DNA of 64,000 bases from Nocardioides cynanchi (GTDB lineage Bacteria > Actinomycetota > Actinomycetes > Propionibacteriales > Nocardioidaceae), in the NCBI RefSeq assembly GCF_008761635.1, contig NZ_CP044344.1, positions 2,480,001-2,544,000 on the forward strand. The letters are read 5' to 3'. Below the pieces are notes generated by a model. That model was not told the DNA's origin. It saw only the letters and a program-made list of their open reading frames with translations, and ran no database searches. Shown one piece after another: positions 57,753 to 64,000 of this stretch; the stretch's first letter is position 1, and every line of letters begins with the position of its first letter. The translations under genes and the position numbers were made by a program.

Positions 57753-58122
57753 GGACGACGGCCTTGGGCATGCCGAGTACCTTCTGGCCGGCGCAGGTCA
57801 CGGTCAGGGTCACCGTCGTCAACCCGTCGTCGCCCGGCACCGCCGCGCCCTCGACGAGGACCTCGGCCCCGCCGTCCTCGGGGACGACGACCGGGTTGGT
57901 GAACTTGCAGCCGAAGGAGACCACCTCGGCCCCCGGGAACCACCCGGCCACCGCCCGCGCGGCCAGCGCCATCGTGTACATGCCGTGGGCTATCACGCCG
58001 GGCAGGCCGACGGCCAGGGCGACCTGCTCGTCCTGGTGGATCGGGTTGTGGTCGCCACTGGCCTCGGCGTAGCGGACCAGGTCGGCCCGGGTGACGGTGA
58101 AGGTCTGCGGCTCGAGGCTCAT
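57745..58122 (-). CDS. MaoC-like (R)-specific hydratase subunit, HadB-like
   Basis: A 125-residue hotdog protein with the hydratase-2 motif YAEASGDHNPIHQDEQVALA, holding the catalytic Asp and His, then GLPGVIAHGMYTM. In mycobacteria the homologous HadB pairs with HadA or HadC to dehydrate 3-hydroxyacyl-ACP in fatty-acid chain extension. It overlaps the HadA-like gene by four and murB by eight bases. This lineage is not expected to make mycolic acids, so the substrate is open. Confidence 0.85.
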   Translation of the reverse strand: MSLEPQTFTVTRADLVRYAEASGDHNPIHQDEQVALAVGLPGVIAHGMYTMALAARAVAGWFPGAEVVSFGCKFTNPVVVPEDGGAEVLVEGAAVPGDDGLTTVTLTVTCAGQKVLGMPKAVVRA

Positions 58123-58517
58123 GCCTCACCCCGGTGGACCAGGGTCGCCGAGGTCGAGCAGACCAGGGCGCCGGAGGCGTCGGTGACCGCACTGACCGTG
58201 CCCAGGATGTCGTTGCCCCCGATCTGCCGGAGGCCGGCCACCGTGAGGGTGGCGGTCAGCACGTCGCCGGGAACGACGGGGCGCTCGTAGGCGAACCGCT
58301 GCTCGCCGTGGACGATCCGCCGCAGCTCGACCTGCTCGGCGTCCAGGAAGTCGTTCATCGCCGCGAACGCCACCACGATCGGGAAGGTCGCCGGCGCCGG
58401 GCCACCGTCGTACTCCCCACCCGTGGCGCTCACGAACGCGCGCACCGACTCCTCGGTGACGTGGTACGGCGGGGTGGGGGGGAACTCGCGACCCACCAGC
58501 GACTGGTCGATAGGCAT
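58119..58517 (-). CDS. MaoC-like hydratase N-terminal subunit, HadA-like
   Basis: A 132-residue hotdog protein like HadA: LVGREFPPTPPYHVTEESVR, then HGEQRFAYERPVVPGDVLTA, the family signature. It lacks the catalytic Asp/His loop, as HadA subunits do, and should form a heterodimer with the next gene. The ATG at 58517 follows a short leader after the rpmG terminator. Confidence 0.85.
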   Translation of the reverse strand: MPIDQSLVGREFPPTPPYHVTEESVRAFVSATGGEYDGGPAPATFPIVVAFAAMNDFLDAEQVELRRIVHGEQRFAYERPVVPGDVLTATLTVAGLRQIGGNDILGTVSAVTDASGALVCSTSATLVHRGEA

Positions 58518-58554
58518 GCGGGCGAATCTACCGATGGCCCGGCCGAACACGACG

Positions 58555-58583
58555 ACGCCCGCCCGGCTGAGCCGGACGGGCGT
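58555..58583 (-). terminator. rpmG terminator hairpin
   Basis: ACGCCCGCCCGGC and GCCGGACGGGCGT pair around a TGA loop with one mismatch, 29 bases after the rpmG stop. Confidence 0.75.
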
Positions 58584-58612
58584 GCGGTGGTGCTGGTTGC
58601 GACCAGCGAGGG

Positions 58613-58783
58613 TCAGCGGGTCTCGCGGTGCGGCGTGTGAGTGCGGCAACGCGGGCAGAACTTCTTCAGCTCCATGCGGTCCGGGTCGTTGCGGCGGTTC
58701 TTCTTGGTGATGTAGTTGCGCTCCTTGCACTCGGTGCACGCGAGCGTGATCTTGGGGCGAACGTCGGAGCTCTTGGCTGCCAC
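58613..58783 (-). CDS. rpmG: Ribosomal protein bL33 (zinc-binding form)
   Basis: A 56-residue protein with a GTG start, preceded by GAAGGA. It reads [19 protein letters not shown] and ends with [14 protein letters not shown]. The CTEC and CPRC pairs are the zinc ribbon, so this is the zinc-dependent paralogue, not the zinc-free one. The order thrT, metT, rpmG, hadA, hadB is that of mycobacteria. Confidence 0.95.
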   Translation of the reverse strand: MAAKSSDVRPKITLACTECKERNYITKKNRRNDPDRMELKKFCPRCRTHTPHRETR

Positions 58784-58824
58784 GGGTATTCCTTCGGGTC
58801 GAAACTGCTGAGATCGATCTTGTG

Positions 58825-58898
58825 TAGCGGGGGCGGGACTCGAACCCGCGACACCACGATTATGAGCCGTGTGCTCTAACCACCTGAGCTACCCCGCC
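58825..58898 (-). tRNA. tRNA-Met (anticodon CAT)
   Basis: A 74-nt cloverleaf: acceptor GGCGGGG with CCCCGCT (one G-T pair), D-arm GCTCAGGTGGTTAGAGC, anticodon loop CTCATAA, T-arm GCGGGTTCGAGTCCCGC. The G-T at the end of the acceptor and the A-type D-arm point to an elongator tRNA rather than initiator. Confidence 0.93.
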
Positions 58899-58925
58899 GG
58901 GGACCGGGGCCAGAACCCCACCCAG

Positions 58926-58998
58926 AGCCCCTTTACGGAATCGAACCGTAGACCTTCTCCTTACCATGGAGACGCTCTGCCGTCTGAGCTAAAGGGGC
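58926..58998 (-). tRNA. tRNA-Thr (anticodon GGT)
   Basis: A 73-nt cloverleaf: acceptor GCCCCTT with AAGGGGC, D-arm GCTCAGACGGCAGAGC, anticodon stem TCTCC/GGAGA with loop ATGGTAA, T-arm TACGGTTCGATTCCGTA. It lies just upstream of tRNA-Met on the same strand. Confidence 0.93.
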
Positions 58999-59028
58999 AA
59001 CGACCGTGAAGGATACACAGGCGCGGAC

Positions 59029-59826
59029 ATGATCCCGAAATCGTCTCCGCCGCTCAGCTTCTACCGTCTCGAGGCGGTTTCCGGGCCCGGCCGGGAGCGG
59101 GTCACGTCGCTGCCGACGACGGCCGGCCCGTGGTCGCTCGAGGCCCAGCACGGGGGTCCGCCCGCGGCCCTGCTGGCCGGGGCGATCGAGGCGCTCGACC
59201 TCGGTGTCGTGGGTCGACTCACGCTCGACCTGCTGGGTCCGGTCCCGGTCGGTCCGCTCGAGGTCGCGGCGTCCGTCGTCCGACCGGGCAGGTCGGTGTC
59301 GCTGGCCCGCGCCGAGCTCCACGACGTGGCCCGGAACCGGCTCGTGGCAACCGCCTCGGCCTGGCTCTTCCCGCGTGGTGCAGGGCCGGTGGCGGCGGGA
59401 CCGGCGCCCGCCCACTCGCCCGAGGACGGGTCGCCGCGGTCCCGGCCCGAGGGGTGGAGTCCGGGCTACCTCGACGCGGTCGAGTGGCGCTGGATCGACG
59501 GCGCGGTCGACGTCGACGGTCCCGGTGTCGTCTGGATGCGTCCTCCCACGCTCGTCGAGGGCCGGCCCACCTCGCCGCTCCAGCGGCTGATGGCCTGCGT
59601 CGACTCGGCATCCGGGGTGAGCGCCACCCTGGACGTGCGTGACTGGGCGTTCCTCAACACCGAGCTCACCGTGCACGTGCTCCGCGAGCCGGTCGGCGAG
59701 TGGATCTGCCTCGACGCCGTGACCGCCCTCGGCCCGGGGTCGGTCGGCATCGCCACGTCCACGGCGTACGACGCGCTGGGGCCGGTCGCGCGGTCGGCCC
59801 AGGCCCTGTTCGTCCAGCGCCGCTGA
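59029..59826 (+). CDS. Thioesterase-family protein (double hotdog)
   Basis: A 265-residue protein with two hotdog halves. The first contains WSLEAQHGGPPAALLAGAIE, the typical helix of acyl-CoA thioesterase family members in actinobacteria, and the second contains PLQRLMACVDSASGVSATLD and WAFLNTELTVHVLREPVGEW. It should hydrolyse acyl-CoA thioesters in the cytoplasm; chain-length preference is unknown. It diverges from tRNA-Thr and converges on the quinone oxidoreductase. Confidence 0.82.
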   Translation: MIPKSSPPLSFYRLEAVSGPGRERVTSLPTTAGPWSLEAQHGGPPAALLAGAIEALDLGVVGRLTLDLLGPVPVGPLEVAASVVRPGRSVSLARAELHDVARNRLVATASAWLFPRGAGPVAAGPAPAHSPEDGSPRSRPEGWSPGYLDAVEWRWIDGAVDVDGPGVVWMRPPTLVEGRPTSPLQRLMACVDSASGVSATLDVRDWAFLNTELTVHVLREPVGEWICLDAVTALGPGSVGIATSTAYDALGPVARSAQALFVQRR

Positions 59827-59831
59827 GATGG

Positions 59832-59916
59832 CGGCCGTGGTGGGTCCTGGATCAGGCTGATCCACCTCAGCCCCGGAGCGGGCGCGGAGGCGAGGCACCG
59901 TGATCCACCACGGCCG
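59832..59916. repeat. Inverted repeat between convergent genes
   Basis: CGGCCGTGGTGG (59832-59843) pairs with CCACCACGGCCG (59905-59916). Between them lie TGGATCAGGCTGATCCA and a further GTGATCCACC, so a nested structure is possible. It shares a GGATCAGG core with the repeat at 9024-9170 and likely ends both transcripts. Confidence 0.65.
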
Positions 59917-59924
59917 GCCGGACG

Positions 59925-60944
59925 CTAGATGTCGATCAGCACCTTGCCGACCGCACCCTGCTCGACGGCGTCGTGCGCATCGGCCGTGCGGTCCAGGGGG
60001 AAGCGGACCAGGGGCAGGCCGGCGTCATCCCCGACCTCGAGGACTCCCTCGGCGACGGCCGTGGCGACGTCCTCGGCAGCGGCTCGCAGGGCCGCGTCGC
60101 CGACGGTGTAGAGCAGCACGAACTGGATCCGGGCGTTGAGCCCCATGAACGACCGGAACGGCAGCGTCGCCTCCGTGCCACCGGTGTTGGCGTACGCCGC
60201 GACCGAGCCGCGGGTCTTCAGCACGGCACCGAGCAGGTCGACGTTCTGGATCAATGCCACCTCGACGACCAGGTCCACGCCTTCGGGAGCGATCCCGCGG
60301 ATCGCTGCCGCCGGGTCACCGTCGGTGTAGCTCACGACGTGGTGGGCCCCGGCCGCTGTCGCCAGCCGTGCCTTGGCCTCGGTGCTGATCGTCGTGATCA
60401 CCTCGGCGCCCGCCCAGCGCGCGAGCTGGATGGCGGCGTGGCCGACCGCGCCGGCTCCCCCGGTGACCAGCACGGTCCGACCTGACAGCGCACCGGGCGC
60501 GAGTCGCGTCGGGCCGTCCTCGTGCACGGTCAGGCAGCGGTGCGCGGTCATCGCCGGCACGCCGAGGCTGGCGCCCACGTCGTACGACGCGGAGTCGGGC
60601 AGGCGGACCGCGAGGGCCTCGGGCACCACGGCGTACTCCGCGGCGGTGCCGATCGGCCGCCCGTGCTGCGCGAGGTACACCCAGACCCGGTCGCCTGCGG
60701 CGAGCCCGCTCACCCCGTCGCCGACGGCGTCCACGACCCCCGCGCCGTCCTGGCCGGGGACGACGGCGTCGAACGGCAGGTCCCGCGGGCCGGTGAGCCC
60801 GGCCCGGGCCTTCCAGTCGGTCGGGTTGACCCCCGCGACGACGACCCGCACCCGGACCTCGCCCGGCCCCGGCTCGGGGATCGGGAGGTCGGTCGGCTCC
60901 AGCACCGAGGAGTCCCCGGTCGTGCGGTAGGCAACGGCTCTCAT
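59925..60944 (-). CDS. NADPH:quinone reductase / MDR-type oxidoreductase
   Basis: A 339-residue medium-chain dehydrogenase of the zinc-free quinone oxidoreductase group. It has VVPGQDGAGVVDAVGDGVSG (GHE replaced by GQD, so no catalytic zinc), and the Rossmann motif VLVTGGAGAVGHAAIQLARW. It should reduce quinones or enones with NADPH. The stop is nine bases from the intergenic repeat. Confidence 0.88.
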   Translation of the reverse strand: MRAVAYRTTGDSSVLEPTDLPIPEPGPGEVRVRVVVAGVNPTDWKARAGLTGPRDLPFDAVVPGQDGAGVVDAVGDGVSGLAAGDRVWVYLAQHGRPIGTAAEYAVVPEALAVRLPDSASYDVGASLGVPAMTAHRCLTVHEDGPTRLAPGALSGRTVLVTGGAGAVGHAAIQLARWAGAEVITTISTEAKARLATAAGAHHVVSYTDGDPAAAIRGIAPEGVDLVVEVALIQNVDLLGAVLKTRGSVAAYANTGGTEATLPFRSFMGLNARIQFVLLYTVGDAALRAAAEDVATAVAEGVLEVGDDAGLPLVRFPLDRTADAHDAVEQGAVGKVLIDI

Positions 60945-60964
60945 GCCGTCGACGCTAGCAAGCC

Positions 60965-62368
60965 TCAGGCATCGCGGAGGAGCGGCCAGGGCCGAGCCTG
61001 CTCCAGCTCGTAGGCCAGCTCGAGCAGTATCGCCTCGCGACCGTGCCCGGCCCCGAGCATCATCCCCTGCGGGAGGCCGGCTGCGGTTGTGGCCAGGGGC
61101 AGCGACACCGCCGGAGCGCCCGACGCGTTCTGCACCGGCGTCCACGCGACCCACTCCAGCAGCCGGCCCATGATCGTCTCGTAGTCCTGGGTCGGGTCCA
61201 GCCAGCCGATCTCCGGTGTGGCGCGGGCCAGGGTCGGCGTGAGCAGCACGTCGTACCGTGCGTGGAGCTCCTCGGAGAAGGCCGAGGAACGCCGGAGCCG
61301 ACGGGTCGCGCCGGGCAGTCGGCTCAGGTTGCGGCGACAGTGCCGGTCGAGCCCGCGGGTCAGGTTGTCGAGCCGGGAGCGGTCCCACGACCGGCCGTGC
61401 ACGGCCCGCCCGGTGGTCACGGTCAGGGTCGCCAGGGAGGCCCAGTAGACCAGGAAGTCGTCGCGGAACGACGTTGGCATCGGCTGCTCGATCCGCTCGA
61501 CGCGGTGGCCGAGCGACTCCAGGAGCGCGGCGGTCTCGAGGGTCAGCTTCTCGACCTCGGGGGTGGCGCTGACCCCGATGCCGTCGGTCAGGACGGCGAC
61601 GGTGCGCCGGGCCCGGACCGGGCGGGTGACGTCGCCGACGGGCGCCAGGGCGAGGTCGCGGTAGACCCGTTCGGCCTCGCGGAGGAACGCCGCGGTGTCG
61701 CGCACCGAGCGGGTGAGCACGCCGTCGGAGACGATCCGCACCGGCATCTGGCGCAGGAGTCGGTCCTGGGCGAGACGGCCCCGCGTCGGCTTGAGGCCGA
61801 CCAGCCCGTTGACCGCGGCCGGGATCCGGACCGAGCCACCGCCGTCGTTGCCGTGGGCGATCGGGACGGCGCCCGCGGCGACCAGAGCCCCGGCACCGGC
61901 CGACGACGCGCCCGCGGTGTGGTGGGTCGACCAGGGCGACCGGACCGGCCCGAGCCGCGGGTGCTCGGCGGAGGCGCTGAAGCCGTACTCGGACAGCTGG
62001 GACTTGCCGATCGGGACCAGGCCGGTCGCGAGGTACATCCGGGCGAAGTCGCCGTCGGCCTTGACCGGGCGCGGCTCGAACGCGTCCGAGCCCTGCTGGG
62101 TGGGCAGCCCGGCCACGTCGACGTTGTCCTTGACCACGGTGGGCACGCCGGAGAAGAACCCGCCGCGGGGTGCCCGCGCCTCGGCCCGGGCCCGGTCGAA
62201 GCACTCAACGGCCAGCGCCCCGAGCGGCCCGGCCACCTGCTCGGTGCGGGCGATCGCGGCCTCGACCACCTCGGGGACCGAGAGCTGCCCCGCGGCGAGC
62301 AGCCCGGCCAGGCCCACGGCGTCGTGGTCGGCCAGGGCGTCGTCGGAGAATGCGTGGAGACGGGCCAT
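60965..62368 (-). CDS. Amidase signature-family amidase
   Basis: A 467-residue amidase. The Ser-cisSer-Lys triad is intact: Lys80 in TVVKDNVDV, Ser155 in TAGASSAGAG, and nucleophile Ser179 in HGNDGGGSVRIPA, with the usual 24-residue spacing of the two serines. It should hydrolyse a small amide in the cytoplasm. GatA is unlikely, as gatC/gatB are not adjacent. It precedes the quinone oxidoreductase by 20 bases, so the two may be co-transcribed. Confidence 0.9.
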   Translation of the reverse strand: MARLHAFSDDALADHDAVGLAGLLAAGQLSVPEVVEAAIARTEQVAGPLGALAVECFDRARAEARAPRGGFFSGVPTVVKDNVDVAGLPTQQGSDAFEPRPVKADGDFARMYLATGLVPIGKSQLSEYGFSASAEHPRLGPVRSPWSTHHTAGASSAGAGALVAAGAVPIAHGNDGGGSVRIPAAVNGLVGLKPTRGRLAQDRLLRQMPVRIVSDGVLTRSVRDTAAFLREAERVYRDLALAPVGDVTRPVRARRTVAVLTDGIGVSATPEVEKLTLETAALLESLGHRVERIEQPMPTSFRDDFLVYWASLATLTVTTGRAVHGRSWDRSRLDNLTRGLDRHCRRNLSRLPGATRRLRRSSAFSEELHARYDVLLTPTLARATPEIGWLDPTQDYETIMGRLLEWVAWTPVQNASGAPAVSLPLATTAAGLPQGMMLGAGHGREAILLELAYELEQARPWPLLRDA

Positions 62369-62538
62369 GCTGCGGAGGCTAATGGGTCGCCGTTCGCCGC
62401 AGACGCGACGACCGCCGGTGTGGGACCGGCGGTCGTCCGGCGAAGTACTCGGAGAGCATCCGCGGGGTGTGTCGGGCCCCCGTCGGCCCCGGCACGACCT
62501 TCAGGAGGACCGCGGCGGGCCGGAGATACGTCCGCAGC

Positions 62539-63123
62539 TCAGGCGTTGGCGTGACCGCGGCGGTGACACCCGGCCAGGTGGTCGTCGACCAGGCCGATCG
62601 CCTCCATCAGGGCATGCATCGTGGTCGGGCCCACGAACGCGAACCCCACCTTCTTCAGCGCCTTGGACAGGGCCAGCGACGCCGCCGTCGAGGACTCGAG
62701 GTCGGAGGTGTCGCGCGGCGGGGGGCCGGGGGGTGGACGGTGGCCCTCGATGAAGGCGACCAGCCCGCCGTGCTGGCGCAGGTCGACGGTCGCCCGCGCG
62801 TTGGTGATCGCGGCCCTGACCTTGGCCAGGTTGCGCACGATGCCGGCGTCGGCCATCAACCGCGCGACATCGGCCTCCTCGTACGCCGCGACCCGGTCGG
62901 CGTCGAAGCCGGCGAACGCCTCGCGAAACGCCGGCCGCTTGAGCAGGATGGTGCGCCACGAGAGCCCGGACTGGAAGGCCTCCAGCGTCAGCCGCTCGAG
63001 GTGGGCCGCCTCGCCGTGGACGGGCACCCCCCACTCGGTGTCGTGGTAGGCCCGCATCACGGGGTCGTCGCCGGCCCAGGGACAGCGCGCGACCCCGTCG
63101 TCGCCCACGCTCACGCCCGCCAT
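62539..63123 (-). CDS. tag: DNA-3-methyladenine glycosylase I
   Basis: A 194-residue Tag glycosylase that removes 3-methyladenine from alkylated DNA. The zinc set is kept: Cys14 and His27 (13 apart, as Cys4 and His17 in E. coli Tag) and a C-terminal His/Cys pair in HLAGCH. EWGVPVHGEAAHLERLTLEA with the catalytic Glu region and GLSWRTILLKRPAFREAF follow. A Pro-rich loop (PPPGPPP) is inserted before the last helices. Confidence 0.92.
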   Translation of the reverse strand: MAGVSVGDDGVARCPWAGDDPVMRAYHDTEWGVPVHGEAAHLERLTLEAFQSGLSWRTILLKRPAFREAFAGFDADRVAAYEEADVARLMADAGIVRNLAKVRAAITNARATVDLRQHGGLVAFIEGHRPPPGPPPRDTSDLESSTAASLALSKALKKVGFAFVGPTTMHALMEAIGLVDDHLAGCHRRGHANA

Positions 63124-63181
63124 GCGGCGATCCTGCCAGAGCCCTCGGACAGGCAGCGTCGCGAGCGATCTCGCGTCGTCC

Positions 63182-64000
63182 TCAGGCTCGAGCCTTGAGC
63201 CGCGCGTTCGGCATGACCGGTGCCGGGATCGGGGTGAGATGGTCCCCGACGATGCCGAACCGGCCGTCGTAGGCGTCGGTGCCGTCCTGGACCAGGCCGG
63301 CGTTGTCGGAGATCTGGGCCATCCAGTCGTTGCGGGCCTCGGAGATCTCCTCGTGGTCACGCCCCACGAAGTTCCACCACATCACGATGTCCTCGCCCAA
63401 GGGCCGGCCGCCGATCAGCAGCACGTGGGACAGGTCGTCGGCGAGGATCTCCAGCGGCTCGCCCGGGGCGACGTAGGCCAGGTGGTGCTGGGTCACCTCC
63501 TCGCCGTTGACGTGGACGGCCCCGAAGTCGACCAGTACGCCGTACTCGTAGCCCGGCTCGACCTCGGGGGTCAGGGTGGTGCCGGCGTCCAGGATGATCT
63601 CCGCACCGACGAGCGGGCTGAAGGTCTCGACCGGTGACTCGCTGCCGAGCAGCGAGCCGAGGAACACCTGGGCGTCCCAGCCCTCGCCGTGCATCACCGG
63701 CGGCGCGTAGTGCCGGAACGCCGGCTCGGTGTCGCGGACGGCGGACGGCAGCGCCACCCAGAGCTGGACGCCGTGCAGCACCGTCGCCTCGTCGGTGGAG
63801 ACCTCGGAGTGCGAGATGCCCCGGCCTGCGGTCATCAGGTTGAGCTCCCCGGGCTTGACCAGCGCATGGGTGCCGATCGAGTCGCGGTGCTCGATGGTGC
63901 CGCCGAACAGCCAGCTCACGGTCTGCAGACCGATGTGGGGGTGCGGCGCCACCAGCATGCCGCCGGTGTCGGCGACCCGGTCGGGCCCGTAGTGGTCGAG
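63182..64000 (-). CDS. Pirin family protein (5' partial)
   Basis: The frame runs off the right end; the codons at 63959-64000 read LDHYGPDRVADTGG, upstream of the first visible Met, so the N-terminus is missing. The pirin signature is clear: APHPHIGLQTVSWLFGGTIE, then HRDSIGTHALVKPGELNLMT, AGRGISHSE with metal-binding His/Glu residues. The C-terminal cupin is also present. Pirins bind iron, and some oxidise quercetin; their role in bacteria varies. Confidence 0.9.
   Translation of the reverse strand, partial: LDHYGPDRVADTGGMLVAPHPHIGLQTVSWLFGGTIEHRDSIGTHALVKPGELNLMTAGRGISHSEVSTDEATVLHGVQLWVALPSAVRDTEPAFRHYAPPVMHGEGWDAQVFLGSLLGSESPVETFSPLVGAEIILDAGTTLTPEVEPGYEYGVLVDFGAVHVNGEEVTQHHLAYVAPGEPLEILADDLSHVLLIGGRPLGEDIVMWWNFVGRDHEEISEARNDWMAQISDNAGLVQDGTDAYDGRFGIVGDHLTPIPAPVMPNARLKARA

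Overview
The window is a continuous stretch of a high-GC actinobacterial chromosome. Gene content and order point to Nocardioides or a close relative (Propionibacteriales); the species call is inference. Reasons: actinobacterial regulators (IdeR/DtxR, TetR, MarR), a CitA-type citrate synthase, a complete mce locus, frequent GTG/TTG starts and ATGA stop/start overlaps. The block tRNA-Thr, tRNA-Met, rpmG, MaoC pair, tRNA-Trp, secE, nusG, rplK, rplA, rplJ, rplL, mceG, rpoB, rpoC follows the order known from Mycobacterium, although extra genes are inserted here.

Layout. 1-9.2 kb: the tail of a beta-propeller protein, a DUF2277 protein, a sirtuin, a striking 32-bp-periodic inverted repeat array, an IdeR-type regulator, a hotdog-like protein coupled to a GH13 alpha-glucosidase, a MarR-DHA2 efflux pair and an alpha/beta hydrolase. 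9.2-13.6 kb: a TetR-controlled operon for a heterodimeric ABC exporter. 13.6-19.5 kb: a secreted beta-helix protein bracketed by two near-identical palindromes, then pdxH, citA, a methyltransferase, an L12-like protein, a GNAT and serC. 19.5-29 kb: a secreted HExxE protein, a possible DNA-repair/ADP-ribose group (macro domain, stand-alone LigD phosphoesterase domain, topoisomerase IB), methyltransferase, tandem Nudix, geranylgeranyl-reductase-like and DUF429 genes.

29-53.7 kb, almost all on the minus strand, is the transcription/translation core. Read in the direction of transcription it runs tRNA-Trp, secE, nusG, rplK, rplA, terminator, then (after an opposing DnaB-like ATPase gene) rplJ, rplL, terminator, a gap-free eleven-gene mce operon (mceG, yrbEA, yrbEB, mceA-F and two Mce-associated membrane proteins, one with a degenerate J-domain), rpoB, rpoC, terminator. 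The mce products should form a lipid-uptake ABC system: MceG powers the YrbE permeases and MceA-F reach across the envelope.

53.8-64 kb: aspC and adenosine deaminase, a proline-rich membrane protein split by a frameshift at a G-run, murB with two MaoC hydratases, rpmG, tRNA-Met and tRNA-Thr, a thioesterase, quinone oxidoreductase, amidase, 3-methyladenine glycosylase and a pirin cut by the window end.

There is no CRISPR array, prophage, insertion sequence, rRNA gene or obvious genomic island. The least explained material is non-coding: the 32-bp repeat array, four or more large palindromic elements between genes, and a family of GGTGGTC...GACCACC palindromes.
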